A stretch of 64,000 nt of DNA from Natrinema sp. CBA1119 (GTDB lineage Archaea > Halobacteriota > Halobacteria > Halobacteriales > Natrialbaceae): the NCBI RefSeq assembly GCF_002572525.1, contig NZ_PDBS01000001.1:1674001-1738000 (forward strand). The letters run 5' to 3'. Position 1 is the stretch's first letter. Each line of letters starts with the position of its first letter. The notes under the pieces were generated by a model. It saw only the letters and a program-made list of their open reading frames with translations, did not search any database and had not been told where the DNA came from. The position numbers and the translations under genes were made by a program. Positions 19,817-31,138 of the stretch are shown piece by piece.

Positions 19817-20787
19817 GCACCGATACGGGTACCGGAACGGGATCGGTGGATTCGGGCGGCTCGGCCTCGAGTTCCATCAACCTCGAGAGCGTCCGCGCGG
19901 TCGCGAAGAAGGACTTTCAGGACGCCGTCCGCTCGTGGCTGTTCTGGGGGCTGAGCGCGTTCTTCTTCGCGCTCCTGGTCGTCGTGACCGGGGCGCTTTC
20001 GTACTTCGGCAATGACATCGCAGCGCAGGGAGCGACGACCGACATGCTGGTCGTCTTCGTCAGCCAGATCACGAAAGTCGTCGTCCCCCTGATCGCGCTG
20101 GTCCTGGGCTGGAAGTCGATCGCGGGCGAGCGCGAGTCCGGGAGCATCAAAGTCCTCCTCTCGCTGCCCCACTCTCGAAAGGACGTGCTGCTCGGGAAAC
20201 TGCTCGGACGGTCGGCCGTCCTCTCGCTGTCACTGACAGTCGGCTTCGTGCTCGCCGCCGTCGTCGTCGCGGCGTTGCTCGGTGCCTTCGATATCGTCGA
20301 TTACGCCGGGCTGCTCGCGATGTCGATCATCTACGGCGTCGCCTACATGAGCATCGCCGTCACGCTCTCCTCGCTGACGCGCTCGACGACCATCGCCGGA
20401 GCCGCGATGGGTAGCGTCTTCCTCATGTTCTACGTCATCTGGAACAGTCTGGAGAGTGTCTTCGGCCTGCTCGGCGAGCGCGAAATCCTCTTTTTCGACA
20501 CCGTCACGTACACGGTGGAGTCGGGGGGACGAACCTTTGAACTCACCCGGCCCGAAGATTGGGCGTACTTCATCATAAACCTCGATCCCGGACAGGCGTA
20601 CACCAACGGGCTGACCTTGCTTACCGACGTCGACGCCCTCGAAAACCAGTCCGTCGCCAGTGCACAGATGTTCGGTGGTGAACTGCCGATATTCCTGCAG
20701 GACTGGTTCTCGTTCCTGATCCTGTTGCTCTGGATCGTCATTCCGACCGTAATCGCACTCTCCCGGTTCGATCGCGTCGATCTCTGA
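19813..20787 (+). CDS. ABC-2-type exporter permease
   Basis: 324 aa with six predicted transmembrane segments and a leading low-complexity Gly/Ser stretch (STDTGTGTGSVDSGGSASSS). The first cytoplasmic helix AVAKKDFQDAVRSWLFWGLSAFF and the segment GERESGSIKVLLSLPHSRKDVLLGKLLGR are typical of ABC-2 membrane subunits. It is translationally coupled to the preceding ATPase by an ATGA overlap. The loop near residues 225-275 is extracytoplasmic (VTYTVESGGRTFELTRPEDW). Confidence 0.9.
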   Translation: MSTDTGTGTGSVDSGGSASSSINLESVRAVAKKDFQDAVRSWLFWGLSAFFFALLVVVTGALSYFGNDIAAQGATTDMLVVFVSQITKVVVPLIALVLGWKSIAGERESGSIKVLLSLPHSRKDVLLGKLLGRSAVLSLSLTVGFVLAAVVVAALLGAFDIVDYAGLLAMSIIYGVAYMSIAVTLSSLTRSTTIAGAAMGSVFLMFYVIWNSLESVFGLLGEREILFFDTVTYTVESGGRTFELTRPEDWAYFIINLDPGQAYTNGLTLLTDVDALENQSVASAQMFGGELPIFLQDWFSFLILLLWIVIPTVIALSRFDRVDL

Positions 20788-20887
20788 GCGGGTCTGCTGA
20801 AGCTAGCAATCGTCGATCGACTGTCGAAACGGGCGTCACTCGTTTTCGGGGACTTCGTTTACGTCACCAGCCGTAATAGCTGCGGCC

Positions 20888-21892
20888 GTGACCGACTGCA
20901 TCTGCTACGGCGGCAAGGGCGGCGTCGGCAAGACGACCTGCGCCGCGGCGACCGGGCTCTCGCTGGCCGCCGCGGGTCGGCGGACGCTCGTCGTCTCGAC
21001 CGACCCCGCTCACTCGCTTGCCGACTCGCTCGAGGCCGATATCAGACCGGAGCCGACCGAACTCGAGGTGCCCGCCTCGCTCGAGGGAGCCGAGACGGCC
21101 GCGACGCTCGAGATCGACGACGACCAATCGGGGAGACTCTGGGCCGTCGAGATCGATCCCGAAACGCAGCGAGAGCGCTACGAGAAACTGGCGCGGGCGC
21201 TGGCGGCGGGCCTCCGTAGCGCCGGGATCAGTCTCTCTGACGCGGAGGTCGAGGAACTCTTCGCGGGCGGCGCGCCGGCCGGCAGCGACGAGATCGCGGC
21301 GCTCGACCTGCTGGTCGAGTACGTCGACTCCGGCGAGTGGGACGTCGTCGTCTTCGATACCGCGCCGACGGGCCACACCCTGCGGCTGTTCGACATGCCC
21401 GGGGCCATGGGACGCGCGCTCGAGACGGCCCAGTCGCTTCGCGGCCAGGCGAAGCGGATCGGCAACGCGGCCCGGACGGCGGTGCTCGGGCCGATGTCGA
21501 TGCTCGGCGGGCAGCGCGACGACGAGGACGAGAGCCTCGCGGCGTTTCAGGGCCGCCTCGAGCGCGCTCGCGACCTGCTCACCGATCCCGAGCGGACCGA
21601 GTTTCGAGTCGTCCTGATTCCGGAGGCGATGGCCATCGCGGAGTCAGAACGCCTCGTCGCGCGGCTTCGCGAGGCCGGCGTGTCGGTCGAGCGGGTGGTG
21701 GTGAATCGGGTACTCGAGGACCCACACGAGAGCTGTCCGCGCTGTCAGTCGCGGCAGGCGCGCCACGAGGAACGGCTCGCTGAAATCCGCGAGACGTTTC
21801 CGGGACTCGAGGTGGTGACGCTACCCGACCTCGAGGGGGAGGTGCAGGGCGGGGAGTCGCTGGCGGTGATCGCCGAGCGGCTACCGACCTGA
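20888..21892 (+). CDS. ArsA/Get3-family ATPase
   Basis: 334 aa. Deviant Walker A GGKGGVGKTTCAAATG at residues 9-24, switch I STDPAHSLADSL, switch II DTAPTGHTLRLFDMP, and a C-terminal CPRCQ CxxC pair like the zinc-binding pair of Get3. Family roles are tail-anchored protein targeting or arsenite efflux; no ArsB or ArsR is adjacent, which favours a Get3-like chaperone role. Translation begins at GTG 20888, only five codons before the P-loop region, as usual for the family. Confidence 0.88.
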   Translation: MTDCICYGGKGGVGKTTCAAATGLSLAAAGRRTLVVSTDPAHSLADSLEADIRPEPTELEVPASLEGAETAATLEIDDDQSGRLWAVEIDPETQRERYEKLARALAAGLRSAGISLSDAEVEELFAGGAPAGSDEIAALDLLVEYVDSGEWDVVVFDTAPTGHTLRLFDMPGAMGRALETAQSLRGQAKRIGNAARTAVLGPMSMLGGQRDDEDESLAAFQGRLERARDLLTDPERTEFRVVLIPEAMAIAESERLVARLREAGVSVERVVVNRVLEDPHESCPRCQSRQARHEERLAEIRETFPGLEVVTLPDLEGEVQGGESLAVIAERLPT

Positions 21893-21949
21893 GCGATCGC
21901 AGCGAGTTTCGCCACTACATTTATGGTGTCAGGAAGGATACAATACATC

Positions 21950-22138
21950 ATGGCACTCTCGCTCGGTCGGAACTCGTCTCCGCTCGTCACGGCGATTGGT
22001 GCGGCCGTCGCGCTCGTGGCGATCGTCGGCACGCAGGTGCTGGGCTGGGAGTGGGGCTCCGGACAACTCGTCCCGACAATTATCGGCGTCGTCGTCGCCG
22101 TGATTGCAGTCTTCGTGGTTCTCACCCGCCGCGGATGA
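21950..22138 (+). CDS. Small two-helix membrane protein
   Basis: 62 aa with two hydrophobic helices (VTAIGAAVALVAIVGTQVL and VPTIIGVVVAVIAVFVVL) joined by a short WEWGSGQ turn. The ATG at 21950 (MALSLGRNSSP) is favoured over 21923 because a TATA-like TACATTTATGG lies at 21917-21927, overlapping the upstream ATG. No known family or function. Confidence 0.6.
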   Translation: MALSLGRNSSPLVTAIGAAVALVAIVGTQVLGWEWGSGQLVPTIIGVVVAVIAVFVVLTRRG

Positions 22139-22293
22139 GCCCGGCTACCGATACGTGTCTCCGGGTGTATTCCGCCGAGTGCGACCAACGAGTTACTCTC
22201 GAACCAATTACTATATTATAACTGACACTATACACGAAGCTTATCATTGACTACTGACTGCTCGAATCCGTAGCTGGCACGCTACTGATCCAC

Positions 22294-22443
22294 GTGAAAC
22301 TACTCGAGAAGTACCTGGAACGGTTGTATCGAACGAAATCGCCGGTCCGAATCTATCGCTGTTCGAACTGCGGTTGTACGTACGAGACCAACGACACGAC
22401 CTGTCAGGAGTGTTGGAACGGACGGCTCGTTCGAATCAAATAA
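22294..22443 (+). CDS. 49-aa zinc-ribbon protein
   Basis: GTG start, 49 codons: VKLLEKYLERLYRTKSPVR then IYRCSNCGCTYETNDTTCQE and CWNGRLVRIK. Two CxxC knuckles (CSNC and CQEC) with a following Trp form a rubredoxin-like zinc ribbon typical of tiny haloarchaeal zinc-finger proteins. Its role is unknown. It is convergent with ligA. Confidence 0.65.
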   Translation: MKLLEKYLERLYRTKSPVRIYRCSNCGCTYETNDTTCQECWNGRLVRIK

Positions 22444-22507
22444 TCGGGTCCGTCTCCCGCTTCGGTTTCGGTCTCACGGTCCCTTTTCTTCGAACCGCGG
22501 ATACCCT

Positions 22508-24799
<2,292 letters not shown>

Positions 24800-24860
24800 T
24801 CATACCATCGACCGATCTCTTTGAACGGTCAGTACAGGAGTTTTATCTGACAGTCTGTCG

Positions 24861-25286
24861 TTATGATGCGTCCACGTTGGTCGTCCATCGGGAGCCAACG
24901 GTGTTTGCCACCCACCCACCGACACGACCGAATCCGAGACCGAACAGGGGTGCAACACACACCACCAGTCCACCGGCGAAGACGACAAACACGACTCTAC
25001 GTAGCGACCACGTCGCCGTCGTCCCTGCTGCCACAATGAATATGAGCAGTCCGAGGACGCCACCAATGAAACCAGCGCGGAGTCCGGCAGCACTTGGGTC
25101 TGACGAGCGGATTGCGGCGATGACTCCTGCGACGAACGCTCCGATTATCATTATACCACCGCCGATGGTCCCCTCCGAATTAGGCAGCCAGTTTAGAACG
25201 TCGATGGCGGGTAGCGAGGCTATCGCACCGATGAGCGCGAATCGCCATGCTGGAGGAAGCGTGTGAGCGCGGAGTGGTGACACCAT
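24861..25286 (-). CDS. Four-helix membrane protein (DUF5518-like)
   Basis: 141 aa with four transmembrane segments and glycine-rich packing motifs (TIGGGIMIIGAFVAGVIAA, AGLRAGFIGGVLGLLIFIV). This is the appearance of the haloarchaeal DUF5518 family, of unknown function. AT-rich DNA after the start codon side (25287-25352) could hold the promoter. Composition is a little lower in GC than neighbours. Confidence 0.6.
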   Translation of the reverse strand: MVSPLRAHTLPPAWRFALIGAIASLPAIDVLNWLPNSEGTIGGGIMIIGAFVAGVIAAIRSSDPSAAGLRAGFIGGVLGLLIFIVAAGTTATWSLRRVVFVVFAGGLVVCVAPLFGLGFGRVGGWVANTVGSRWTTNVDAS

Positions 25287-25352
25287 ACTCCTCTTTAAGA
25301 GTTTCCAACACTATATATTTTCGTCTAATCGCACAATGAAAAATATAATAAA

Positions 25353-25742
25353 TTATTTCCACGGGTTATCCACCAGTTCGCTGTGGACGCTCGAGCCGAC
25401 CGCGATCCGACAGTCGGCCCGCGGGGAGGCGATACACAGGAGCACGTAGCCGGTCGCCCGATGTCTGTCCTTCAGCGCCCGCGGCAGCCGGCGATACGCG
25501 ACGACGTCGTCGACGGCACACACGTCGGCGTCTCCGTCTCCGGCGCGCTCGCCGTTCGACGGCCGCGTCCCTTCGACCTCGAGCAGCCGTCCGGAACAGG
25601 TCCCGCAGGCGCCCGTCCGACAGCCGTACGGGAGCACGCTGCCGTCGCACTCGGCAGCCTCGAGGATCGTTTCGTTCTCATCGACCTCGACGGTCCGCGT
25701 CCGGCCGTCCGGCCACTCGAGGGTCACGTCGTGGCTCGTCAT
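25353..25742 (-). CDS. [2Fe-2S] ferredoxin (downstream partner of SBP56)
   Basis: 129 aa plant-type ferredoxin: VTLEWPDGRTRTVEVDENETIL beta-grasp start, cluster loop YGCRTGACGTCSG (three Cys) and the fourth Cys in YVLLCIASPRADC. The loop between is extended by about 20 acidic residues, as in halophiles. It lies 31 nt after the SBP56 gene and is paralogous to the ferredoxin at 27246, both ending in NPWK/SPWA-like tails. It is likely an electron carrier for SBP56 or a partner reductase. Confidence 0.9.
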   Translation of the reverse strand: MTSHDVTLEWPDGRTRTVEVDENETILEAAECDGSVLPYGCRTGACGTCSGRLLEVEGTRPSNGERAGDGDADVCAVDDVVAYRRLPRALKDRHRATGYVLLCIASPRADCRIAVGSSVHSELVDNPWK

Positions 25743-25773
25743 GCGCTCGGTTGAATGTCGGTTTCACGACCGC

Positions 25774-27186
25774 TCACTGCCAGACGTCGCTCGTGCAGTC
25801 GCCGTCGGGCCACCGGATCTCGTGGGCGCGAGCCGGCCCCGCCGGACACTCTCCCCAGTCGACGAGGAAGTCCTCGTCGAGTTTCATCGTCCCCTTCCGG
25901 GGGTCGACGTCGGCTTTCAGCATCACCGATCCGCGCTCGGCCTCCTCGGGGTAGAACTGGTCGTCCCACGAGGAGAACAGCGAGGTGGTCCAGTAGAGGC
26001 GTTCGCCGTCGAGCGAGAGCTGTATCATCTGCGGTCCGGCGGCCAGTTCGCGGTCCTGAACCTCTTGGACCTCGCCGAAGGTGCCGCCGACCGAGAGCGA
26101 GTCAGCTCGCCGCGGGTTCGACGGGTCCGAGATGTCGTACATCCAGACCTCGCCGTGGAGCCAGTTCGAGCCGAACAGGTACCGATCGTCCATCGAGATC
26201 AGGATGTCCGTCGGCAACGCGGGGACCGGCATGTCCCAGTCGTCGTGCTCCCGGCTCTCGAAGTCGATCACCTTTTCGGCGCGGTACGCTCCGTCACCGT
26301 CGGCCGCGCTCTCATCGCGCCAAAAGTGGAAGATATTCGACGAAAGCGCGGCCCCCACGAACCCGTGGGTCGATTCGGGGGTGTGGAGAAAGCGCACCTC
26401 GAGGGGGATCAGTCCCTCCTCGCCGAGATCGATCGTCTGCTCGACGGTACCCGCCTCCCAGTCCCAGAAGTGGAGCCGCTGGCCGTAGTTCCCCGCCTCG
26501 ACGTCCTCGAGATCGAACCCGGGGTAGTACGTTTCGGGAGCGGCCCACTCGCTCGAGACCATCACGTTCTGGCGGGGCTGGTACCAGTAGTCGTAGTTCA
26601 TCTCGATCTCGCCCGGCGGTTCCCACCGCCCTTCGATCTCGAAGTCCTCATTCAACTCGAGGAAGCCGCCCGGCAACTCGCCGTCGGCGTCGCCGAGCAT
26701 GCTGATCAGGATCTCTCCGTCCGGGATGCAGTGGACGGTGTGCGGTGCCGAGAGGTCGTACTCGAAGACCTCCTCGGGTTCGATCACCGTCTCGAGTTCG
26801 GGATTTCGTCGGTCTTGTGCGTCGAGCACGTGGATCCGCGAGGAGCGCTGGCCGGGGACGATCAGGTGTCGCCGCTCTAAGCCCTCCATGTGACACGACG
26901 ACGAGCAGGCGTTCCACCCGAAGTGGTGGAGTTCGTCGCCGCGATTCGGCAGTTCGATTCGGTCGACGATCTCGCAGTAGGTGTCCGAGTCGGGATCGAG
27001 GTCGACGACTGACACGAAGTCCGGTGCGTCGACGTCGGTGCCGACGTAGAGGCTCATCACGTAGGCCAGTTTCTCTCGCTCGCCCTCTTCGATGGCGGCC
27101 TGGGGCGTCGCGTAGCCGGGTCCCTCGTGGCGGTGTTCGTGCTCGTGGTCCGGTTCGACGCTGTCTGGCGTGCTAGCATCACTCAT
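25774..27186 (-). CDS. Selenium-binding protein 56 / methanethiol-oxidase family
   Basis: 470 aa. Family hallmarks: HHFGWNACSSSCH, HLIVPGQRSSRIHVLD, APHTVHCIPDGEILISMLGD, FVGAALSSNIFHFW and DDRYLFGSNWLHGEVWMYD. These belong to the SBP56 family, some of whose members oxidise methanethiol to formaldehyde, hydrogen sulfide and hydrogen peroxide using copper. His-rich motifs fit metal binding. The start at 27186 drops nine upstream hydrophobic codons; no signal peptide then remains, so a cytoplasmic location is inferred. The gene sits between two ferredoxin genes on the same strand with gaps of 59 and 31 nt, so an operon is likely. Confidence 0.92.
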   Translation of the reverse strand: MSDASTPDSVEPDHEHEHRHEGPGYATPQAAIEEGEREKLAYVMSLYVGTDVDAPDFVSVVDLDPDSDTYCEIVDRIELPNRGDELHHFGWNACSSSCHMEGLERRHLIVPGQRSSRIHVLDAQDRRNPELETVIEPEEVFEYDLSAPHTVHCIPDGEILISMLGDADGELPGGFLELNEDFEIEGRWEPPGEIEMNYDYWYQPRQNVMVSSEWAAPETYYPGFDLEDVEAGNYGQRLHFWDWEAGTVEQTIDLGEEGLIPLEVRFLHTPESTHGFVGAALSSNIFHFWRDESAADGDGAYRAEKVIDFESREHDDWDMPVPALPTDILISMDDRYLFGSNWLHGEVWMYDISDPSNPRRADSLSVGGTFGEVQEVQDRELAAGPQMIQLSLDGERLYWTTSLFSSWDDQFYPEEAERGSVMLKADVDPRKGTMKLDEDFLVDWGECPAGPARAHEIRWPDGDCTSDVWQ

Positions 27187-27245
27187 GACGATCGCCACCA
27201 CGAGCACGTACATAAATCTGGCCGGGCCCGTGACGGAAGTGGGGG

Positions 27246-27623
27246 CTATGCCCAGGGACTGTCGCCGACTTCCGCACGGACCCGCGGACCGACCTTGACT
27301 CGACAGTTAGCTCGCGGGTATGCGATGCAGAGCAGGACGTAGCCGTCCGCTCGTTCGTCGTCGGTCAGCGCCTGTGGCGGCCGCCGATAGGTGAACGCCG
27401 CCGCGGCGTCGAGCGGCTGATCTCTCTCACCCTCGCCGGACTCGTCGCCGTCCTCGAGCGCGAGCAGTCGGCCGACACAGGTGATGCAGGTCCCGCTCCG
27501 GCAGTCGTAGGGCAATCTGACGCCGGCCCGCTGGGTCGCCTCGAGAACTGTCTCGTCCTCGTCGACGGCGATCGTTCGGTTCGGGCCGTCGGTCCGCTCG
27601 AGCGTCACGTCGTGCTCCGTCAT
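27246..27623 (-). CDS. [2Fe-2S] ferredoxin (upstream partner of SBP56)
   Basis: 125 aa plant-type ferredoxin with cluster loop YDCRSGTCITCVG and the last ligand in YVLLCIAYPRANC. It is first gene of the putative ferredoxin/SBP56/ferredoxin operon and a clear paralogue of the third gene. The acidic insertion before the fourth Cys differs in sequence from its paralogue. Divergent from rio1 with a 163-nt gap. Confidence 0.9.
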   Translation of the reverse strand: MTEHDVTLERTDGPNRTIAVDEDETVLEATQRAGVRLPYDCRSGTCITCVGRLLALEDGDESGEGERDQPLDAAAAFTYRRPPQALTDDERADGYVLLCIAYPRANCRVKVGPRVRAEVGDSPWA

Positions 27624-27786
27624 CGGTACCCCTCGAGTGTCGGTCGCTGTTCGGTCGTTCGACTCATGCTCGGTACTACGGTGGACAGCCAGAAAAGGGA
27701 GACGCGAGCCCTCGCCCGGTCGTCGGATCGAGGACGGCCGACCGATACCCAGTATTTACCCGCATCCGGCCCGTATCTCCGGACAG

Positions 27787-28662
27787 ATGGAACAGGGAAC
27801 GGAGTTCGGACTGGTCGACCTCGAGGACGTCGAGAGCCCAGGCGACGAGTGGGAGGAGATCGACGTCTCGGAGACCGACGCCGATCGCATCGCTCGCAAG
27901 CGCGATCGGAAGTTCGAGCAGTTCGAGGAGCGGATCAAAGACGCCGATCAGTTCAAGGTCGAGCAGTCGGTGTTCGACGACGCGACGCTGGCGGCGTTGT
28001 ACAAACTCGTTCAGGACGGCTACGTCGATGCGTTCGGCGGTCCGCTCTCGACGGGGAAAGAGGCTAACGTCTACCTCGCACAGGTCGACGACCGCGAGGT
28101 CGCGGTCAAGATCTACCGGATCAACGCCTCGAACTTCACGCAGATGCGCGACTACCTCGAGGGTGACCCCCGCTTCGAGGGCCTGGGCGGCAAGAAGAAA
28201 GACGTCGTCCTCGCGTGGACCAAGAAGGAACTGGCGAACCTCCGGCGCGCGCAGGCGGCCGGCGTGCGGGTGCCTGAACCCATCGCCACCGAGCGCAACG
28301 TTCTGGTTATGGAGTACATCGGTACCGAGGACGACCGTGCGAAGCGCCTCGGCGAGGTACACATCGAGAATCCCCAGACGGCCTACGAGGTCATGCGCGA
28401 GTACATGCGACGGCTCTACTCGGCCGGGTTGATCCACGGCGACCTGAGCGAGTACAACGTCGTCTTCGACGAGAGCGAGGGGCAACTCGTGTTCATCGAC
28501 CTCGGCCAGGCCGTCACCGTCCACCACCCGAACAGCCGCGAGTTTCTCGAGCGGGACTGTCGGAACGTAGCGAATTTCTTCTCTCGGCAGGGTCTCGAGG
28601 TGACCGGCGACGAGCTGTTCGAGTTCGTCACGAGTCCGGAGCCGGATCCCTCGCGGAGCTGA
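27787..28662 (+). CDS. rio1: RIO1-type serine protein kinase/ATPase
   Basis: 291 aa. It shows P-loop STGKEANVYLA, the Lys VAVKIYRI, hinge VMEYIG, catalytic loop LIHGDLSEYNVV and metal loop FIDLGQAV, all typical of Rio1, which acts in late 30S/40S subunit maturation. ATG 27787 gives an acidic N-terminal extension as in haloarchaeal homologues; a TATA-like AGTATTTA lies about 35 nt upstream. Another ribosome-assembly gene, pno1, follows 2.5 kb downstream; in many archaea the two are close. Confidence 0.95.
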   Translation: MEQGTEFGLVDLEDVESPGDEWEEIDVSETDADRIARKRDRKFEQFEERIKDADQFKVEQSVFDDATLAALYKLVQDGYVDAFGGPLSTGKEANVYLAQVDDREVAVKIYRINASNFTQMRDYLEGDPRFEGLGGKKKDVVLAWTKKELANLRRAQAAGVRVPEPIATERNVLVMEYIGTEDDRAKRLGEVHIENPQTAYEVMREYMRRLYSAGLIHGDLSEYNVVFDESEGQLVFIDLGQAVTVHHPNSREFLERDCRNVANFFSRQGLEVTGDELFEFVTSPEPDPSRS

Positions 28663-28723
28663 TCGCCGTACTGGCGTCGGGGCGTCCCGAACGCCTTAGT
28701 GGCTCGCCCGCGCCCGAACGAGT

Positions 28724-29227
28724 ATGAACATCGGCATCATTTCGGACACGCACGACAACGCCGAGGCGACCGAACGCGCCATCGAGATTTTCCGGGAGGA
28801 AGGCGTCGAGATCGTCATCCACTGCGGCGACTTCGTCGCCCCGCTGATAGTGCCGTCCTTCGAGGAGTTCGAACTCCACGGCGTCCTCGGGAACAACGAC
28901 GGCGACGACGCCAACCTGCAGGCCGCCTTCGACTCGCTGGGCGGCGAGAGTCAGCTTCACGGTCGGTTCGCGGACCTCGAGTTCGACGGTCTCTCGTTTG
29001 CGGTCCTCCACGGCGAGAGCAAAGCCGAGGTCGAAGCGATCGCGGCCGGCGAGACGTACGATTTCGTCTGTTACGGCCACCACCACGAGCGCGAGCTCGC
29101 CGATGACGGACGGACGACGGTGCTCAATCCCGGCGCACACTTCCTGGCGAAATCCGAGGCGGATCGGACCGTTGCGATCCTCGACACGCGCTCGGAGGCG
29201 GTTCGATTCCGATCGGTGCTCGAGTAG
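28724..29227 (+). CDS. YfcE/MJ0936-type metallophosphoesterase
   Basis: 167 aa. Complete calcineurin-like metal motifs: SDTHDN, HCGDFV, GNNDGD, LHGES, and CYGHHHE. Such small enzymes hydrolyse phosphodiester bonds using two metal ions; the physiological substrate is unknown. It lies 61 nt downstream of rio1 on the same strand, so it may be co-transcribed. Confidence 0.92.
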   Translation: MNIGIISDTHDNAEATERAIEIFREEGVEIVIHCGDFVAPLIVPSFEEFELHGVLGNNDGDDANLQAAFDSLGGESQLHGRFADLEFDGLSFAVLHGESKAEVEAIAAGETYDFVCYGHHHERELADDGRTTVLNPGAHFLAKSEADRTVAILDTRSEAVRFRSVLE

Positions 29228-29323
29228 TCCCGGTTCGGCCGGGAGACGCCTCGCCTTGCAGACGCTCTCCGAAGCGCCTCAGATGCTGGCCGCAGTCTGC
29301 CGGTGTCGAACGACTCGGTTCGA

Positions 29324-30175
29324 TCACTCGACGATCCCCGGCGTCGGCGGGAGACGACGTTTGTGTTGCGTTCGAGCACACCACTGGGCGATTCGGTCGA
29401 CCAGCGCCCGATCGACGCCGACCTGCTCGGCCGTGGCAGTCATCCCGTCCCCCTCGTCGACGTGCAATCGAAGGACTCGATCGATCGTTTCCGTCGGTGC
29501 GTCCAGTTCGGCGCTGTGCGAGCCCTCTCCCTGAAATGACGGTGTTGACGACTCGACGGTGATGTTCTCCGGGATGCCGATAGCGTCGGCGAGTGCTCGG
29601 ACTTCGGTTCGGTAGAGATCGCCGAGGAGGAGGCAATCGGCCCCTATCTCCCCGTGTTTCGTGAGCGATCCGAGGAGATACTCGGTGCGATTGACCGTTC
29701 CCACGACGAGTCCGTTCGCCGTGTTCGCGACGTAGTAGGCACAGGCCATTCGGAGCCGTGACAGTGCGTTGTTGGTCGCGACCAGATCGTCAGTCGGTCC
29801 ACTGGACCCGCCGATGGCTTCCTGAAACGCGGCCAGCACCGGCTGAAGGTGTATGCGATCGGCCTCGATTCCGAGCGACGTCGCGATCGCCTCGGCATTC
29901 CGCATGGTCGCCTCGTGACTCATGAACGCCGGCAGCAATAACCCGGTCACGCGCTCTGGACCGAGCGCCTCGACCGCGAGCGTCGCTGCGACCGTCGTCT
30001 CGACGCCGCCGTCGAGCTGTACGATGAGTCGCTCAGCGCCGGCATTGGTTACCAACTCCTCGAGAAACGCCGGCAGCTGCTCCTGGAGGTGAGTGAGCGC
30101 ACCAGCAGTCGTCGCGAGCCCGGCAGCATTCCGAGGAAGCTCCTCGATAGCGATATCGGATGACCGGGCAGTCAT
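29324..30175 (-). CDS. NadE-like protein with altered PP-loop
   Basis: 283 aa. It resembles ammonia-dependent NAD+ synthetase over its length: VGTVNRTEYLLGSLTKHGEI then GADCLLLGDLYRTEV match the dinucleotide-amidation region, and the C-terminus RTQHKRRLPPTPGIVE is typical. The PP-loop that binds ATP pyrophosphate, normally SGGxDS, reads LDGGVETT (residues 54-61): Ser is Asp, Asp is Glu, Ser is Thr. This makes normal adenylation doubtful. It may be a regulatory or neofunctionalised paralogue, with a true NadE elsewhere. Confidence 0.8.
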   Translation of the reverse strand: MTARSSDIAIEELPRNAAGLATTAGALTHLQEQLPAFLEELVTNAGAERLIVQLDGGVETTVAATLAVEALGPERVTGLLLPAFMSHEATMRNAEAIATSLGIEADRIHLQPVLAAFQEAIGGSSGPTDDLVATNNALSRLRMACAYYVANTANGLVVGTVNRTEYLLGSLTKHGEIGADCLLLGDLYRTEVRALADAIGIPENITVESSTPSFQGEGSHSAELDAPTETIDRVLRLHVDEGDGMTATAEQVGVDRALVDRIAQWCARTQHKRRLPPTPGIVE

Positions 30176-31138
30176 GATCGTGACACAGCAGTGTGGTCTT
30201 TAAACGGGACCGACCACGGTTGGTCGATGCTGTTTCTCTGGCCGACAACTGAACAAGAATAGCACAGTAAACGACTGATACCCGTCTCAGTACACCAAAA
30301 TCCCATCATCTGCTATCTGGTCATCTGTTTTGCCTAATAGTTCTTTCTGGCCGAATATTCTATCTCTAACCCATTCTTGGTGAGACATATTATAGAGAAT
30401 ATCGTATTAGGTGTGGGAACTCAAATACCGTTCTCGGGATCGCTATCGATCAAAACGATCGAGACCGTGTTTTTCTTTCGATAGGCTCGTGTCGGGATTC
30501 GGTCCCTCCGAGTCGATTGGATAGGGAGATAGCTGCGGGCAACTCGTCCGTTTGTGACCGTTCACCTGGCAGCGCACCTCTGACGGTGTCGCGGCAATCG
30601 ATTCGGTGCTTTCGGTCAGTCAGAACCGGTGTGGGACGCCGGAACGGCCGTGGTCGACAGAGGACTCCCAAACCTCTCGATAAATTCTCGAACACTGTCC
30701 TCTCAGTCGGGAACTTATGCTACATATTGTGCCTTTACCAACGAAAGTATTAACATATGTGGTGAGAATGCTCTTGTTGGCGAGGATTCGAAACGGCCAA
30801 TTCACTGAACCACCCGTGAACCGTGGGCCACGCCAAACATGGCCTCGCCATCGTCAGGATATACCATCCTGTAGAGAGCAGTCTCAGCGGCGTTCGCTAC
30901 AGTTCCGCTACCGGTTGAACCGGTGACGTGACTGTCGCTGATCTCGCTACCGGGAGCGGACGATTCCTCTCACTATAGTATCCATTGGAATAATCAGTGC
31001 GCTGATTGTATCGTTCTCATGCGATCACGAGTCGCAGAATCGTCGCTCCACGCGCGGTTGTCCGACATACTCTGCCGAACGAACGGCGGCCGGTCCGCGG
31101 ACCAAGGTCTTAACCTCACCCAGCCAGTAGCAGACCGT
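30176..31138. other. 963-nt gene-poor AT-richer gap before pno1
   Basis: No convincing gene. It has lower GC than neighbours and contains a 33-codon minus-strand frame (30287-30388) described separately. An imperfect inverted region around CCGGTTGAACCGG (30911-30923) is the only short palindrome noticed. It probably marks an old insertion that separated pno1 from upstream genes. Confidence 0.4.
30287..30388 (-). CDS. Possible 33-aa microprotein
   Basis: ATG to TGA, 33 codons: MSHQEWVRDRIFGQKELLGK, then TDDQIADDGILVY. It begins with ATG after an AT-rich stretch (CTATAATATG) that resembles a promoter, and the composition is amphipathic rather than random. No family is recognised; it may equally be the N-terminal end of a decayed gene. 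Confidence 0.25.
   Translation of the reverse strand: MSHQEWVRDRIFGQKELLGKTDDQIADDGILVY

Noticed and set aside
18884-20787. Copper-specific export role for the ABC pair
   Set aside because: No metal-binding motif or regulator is visible; the substrate is left open.
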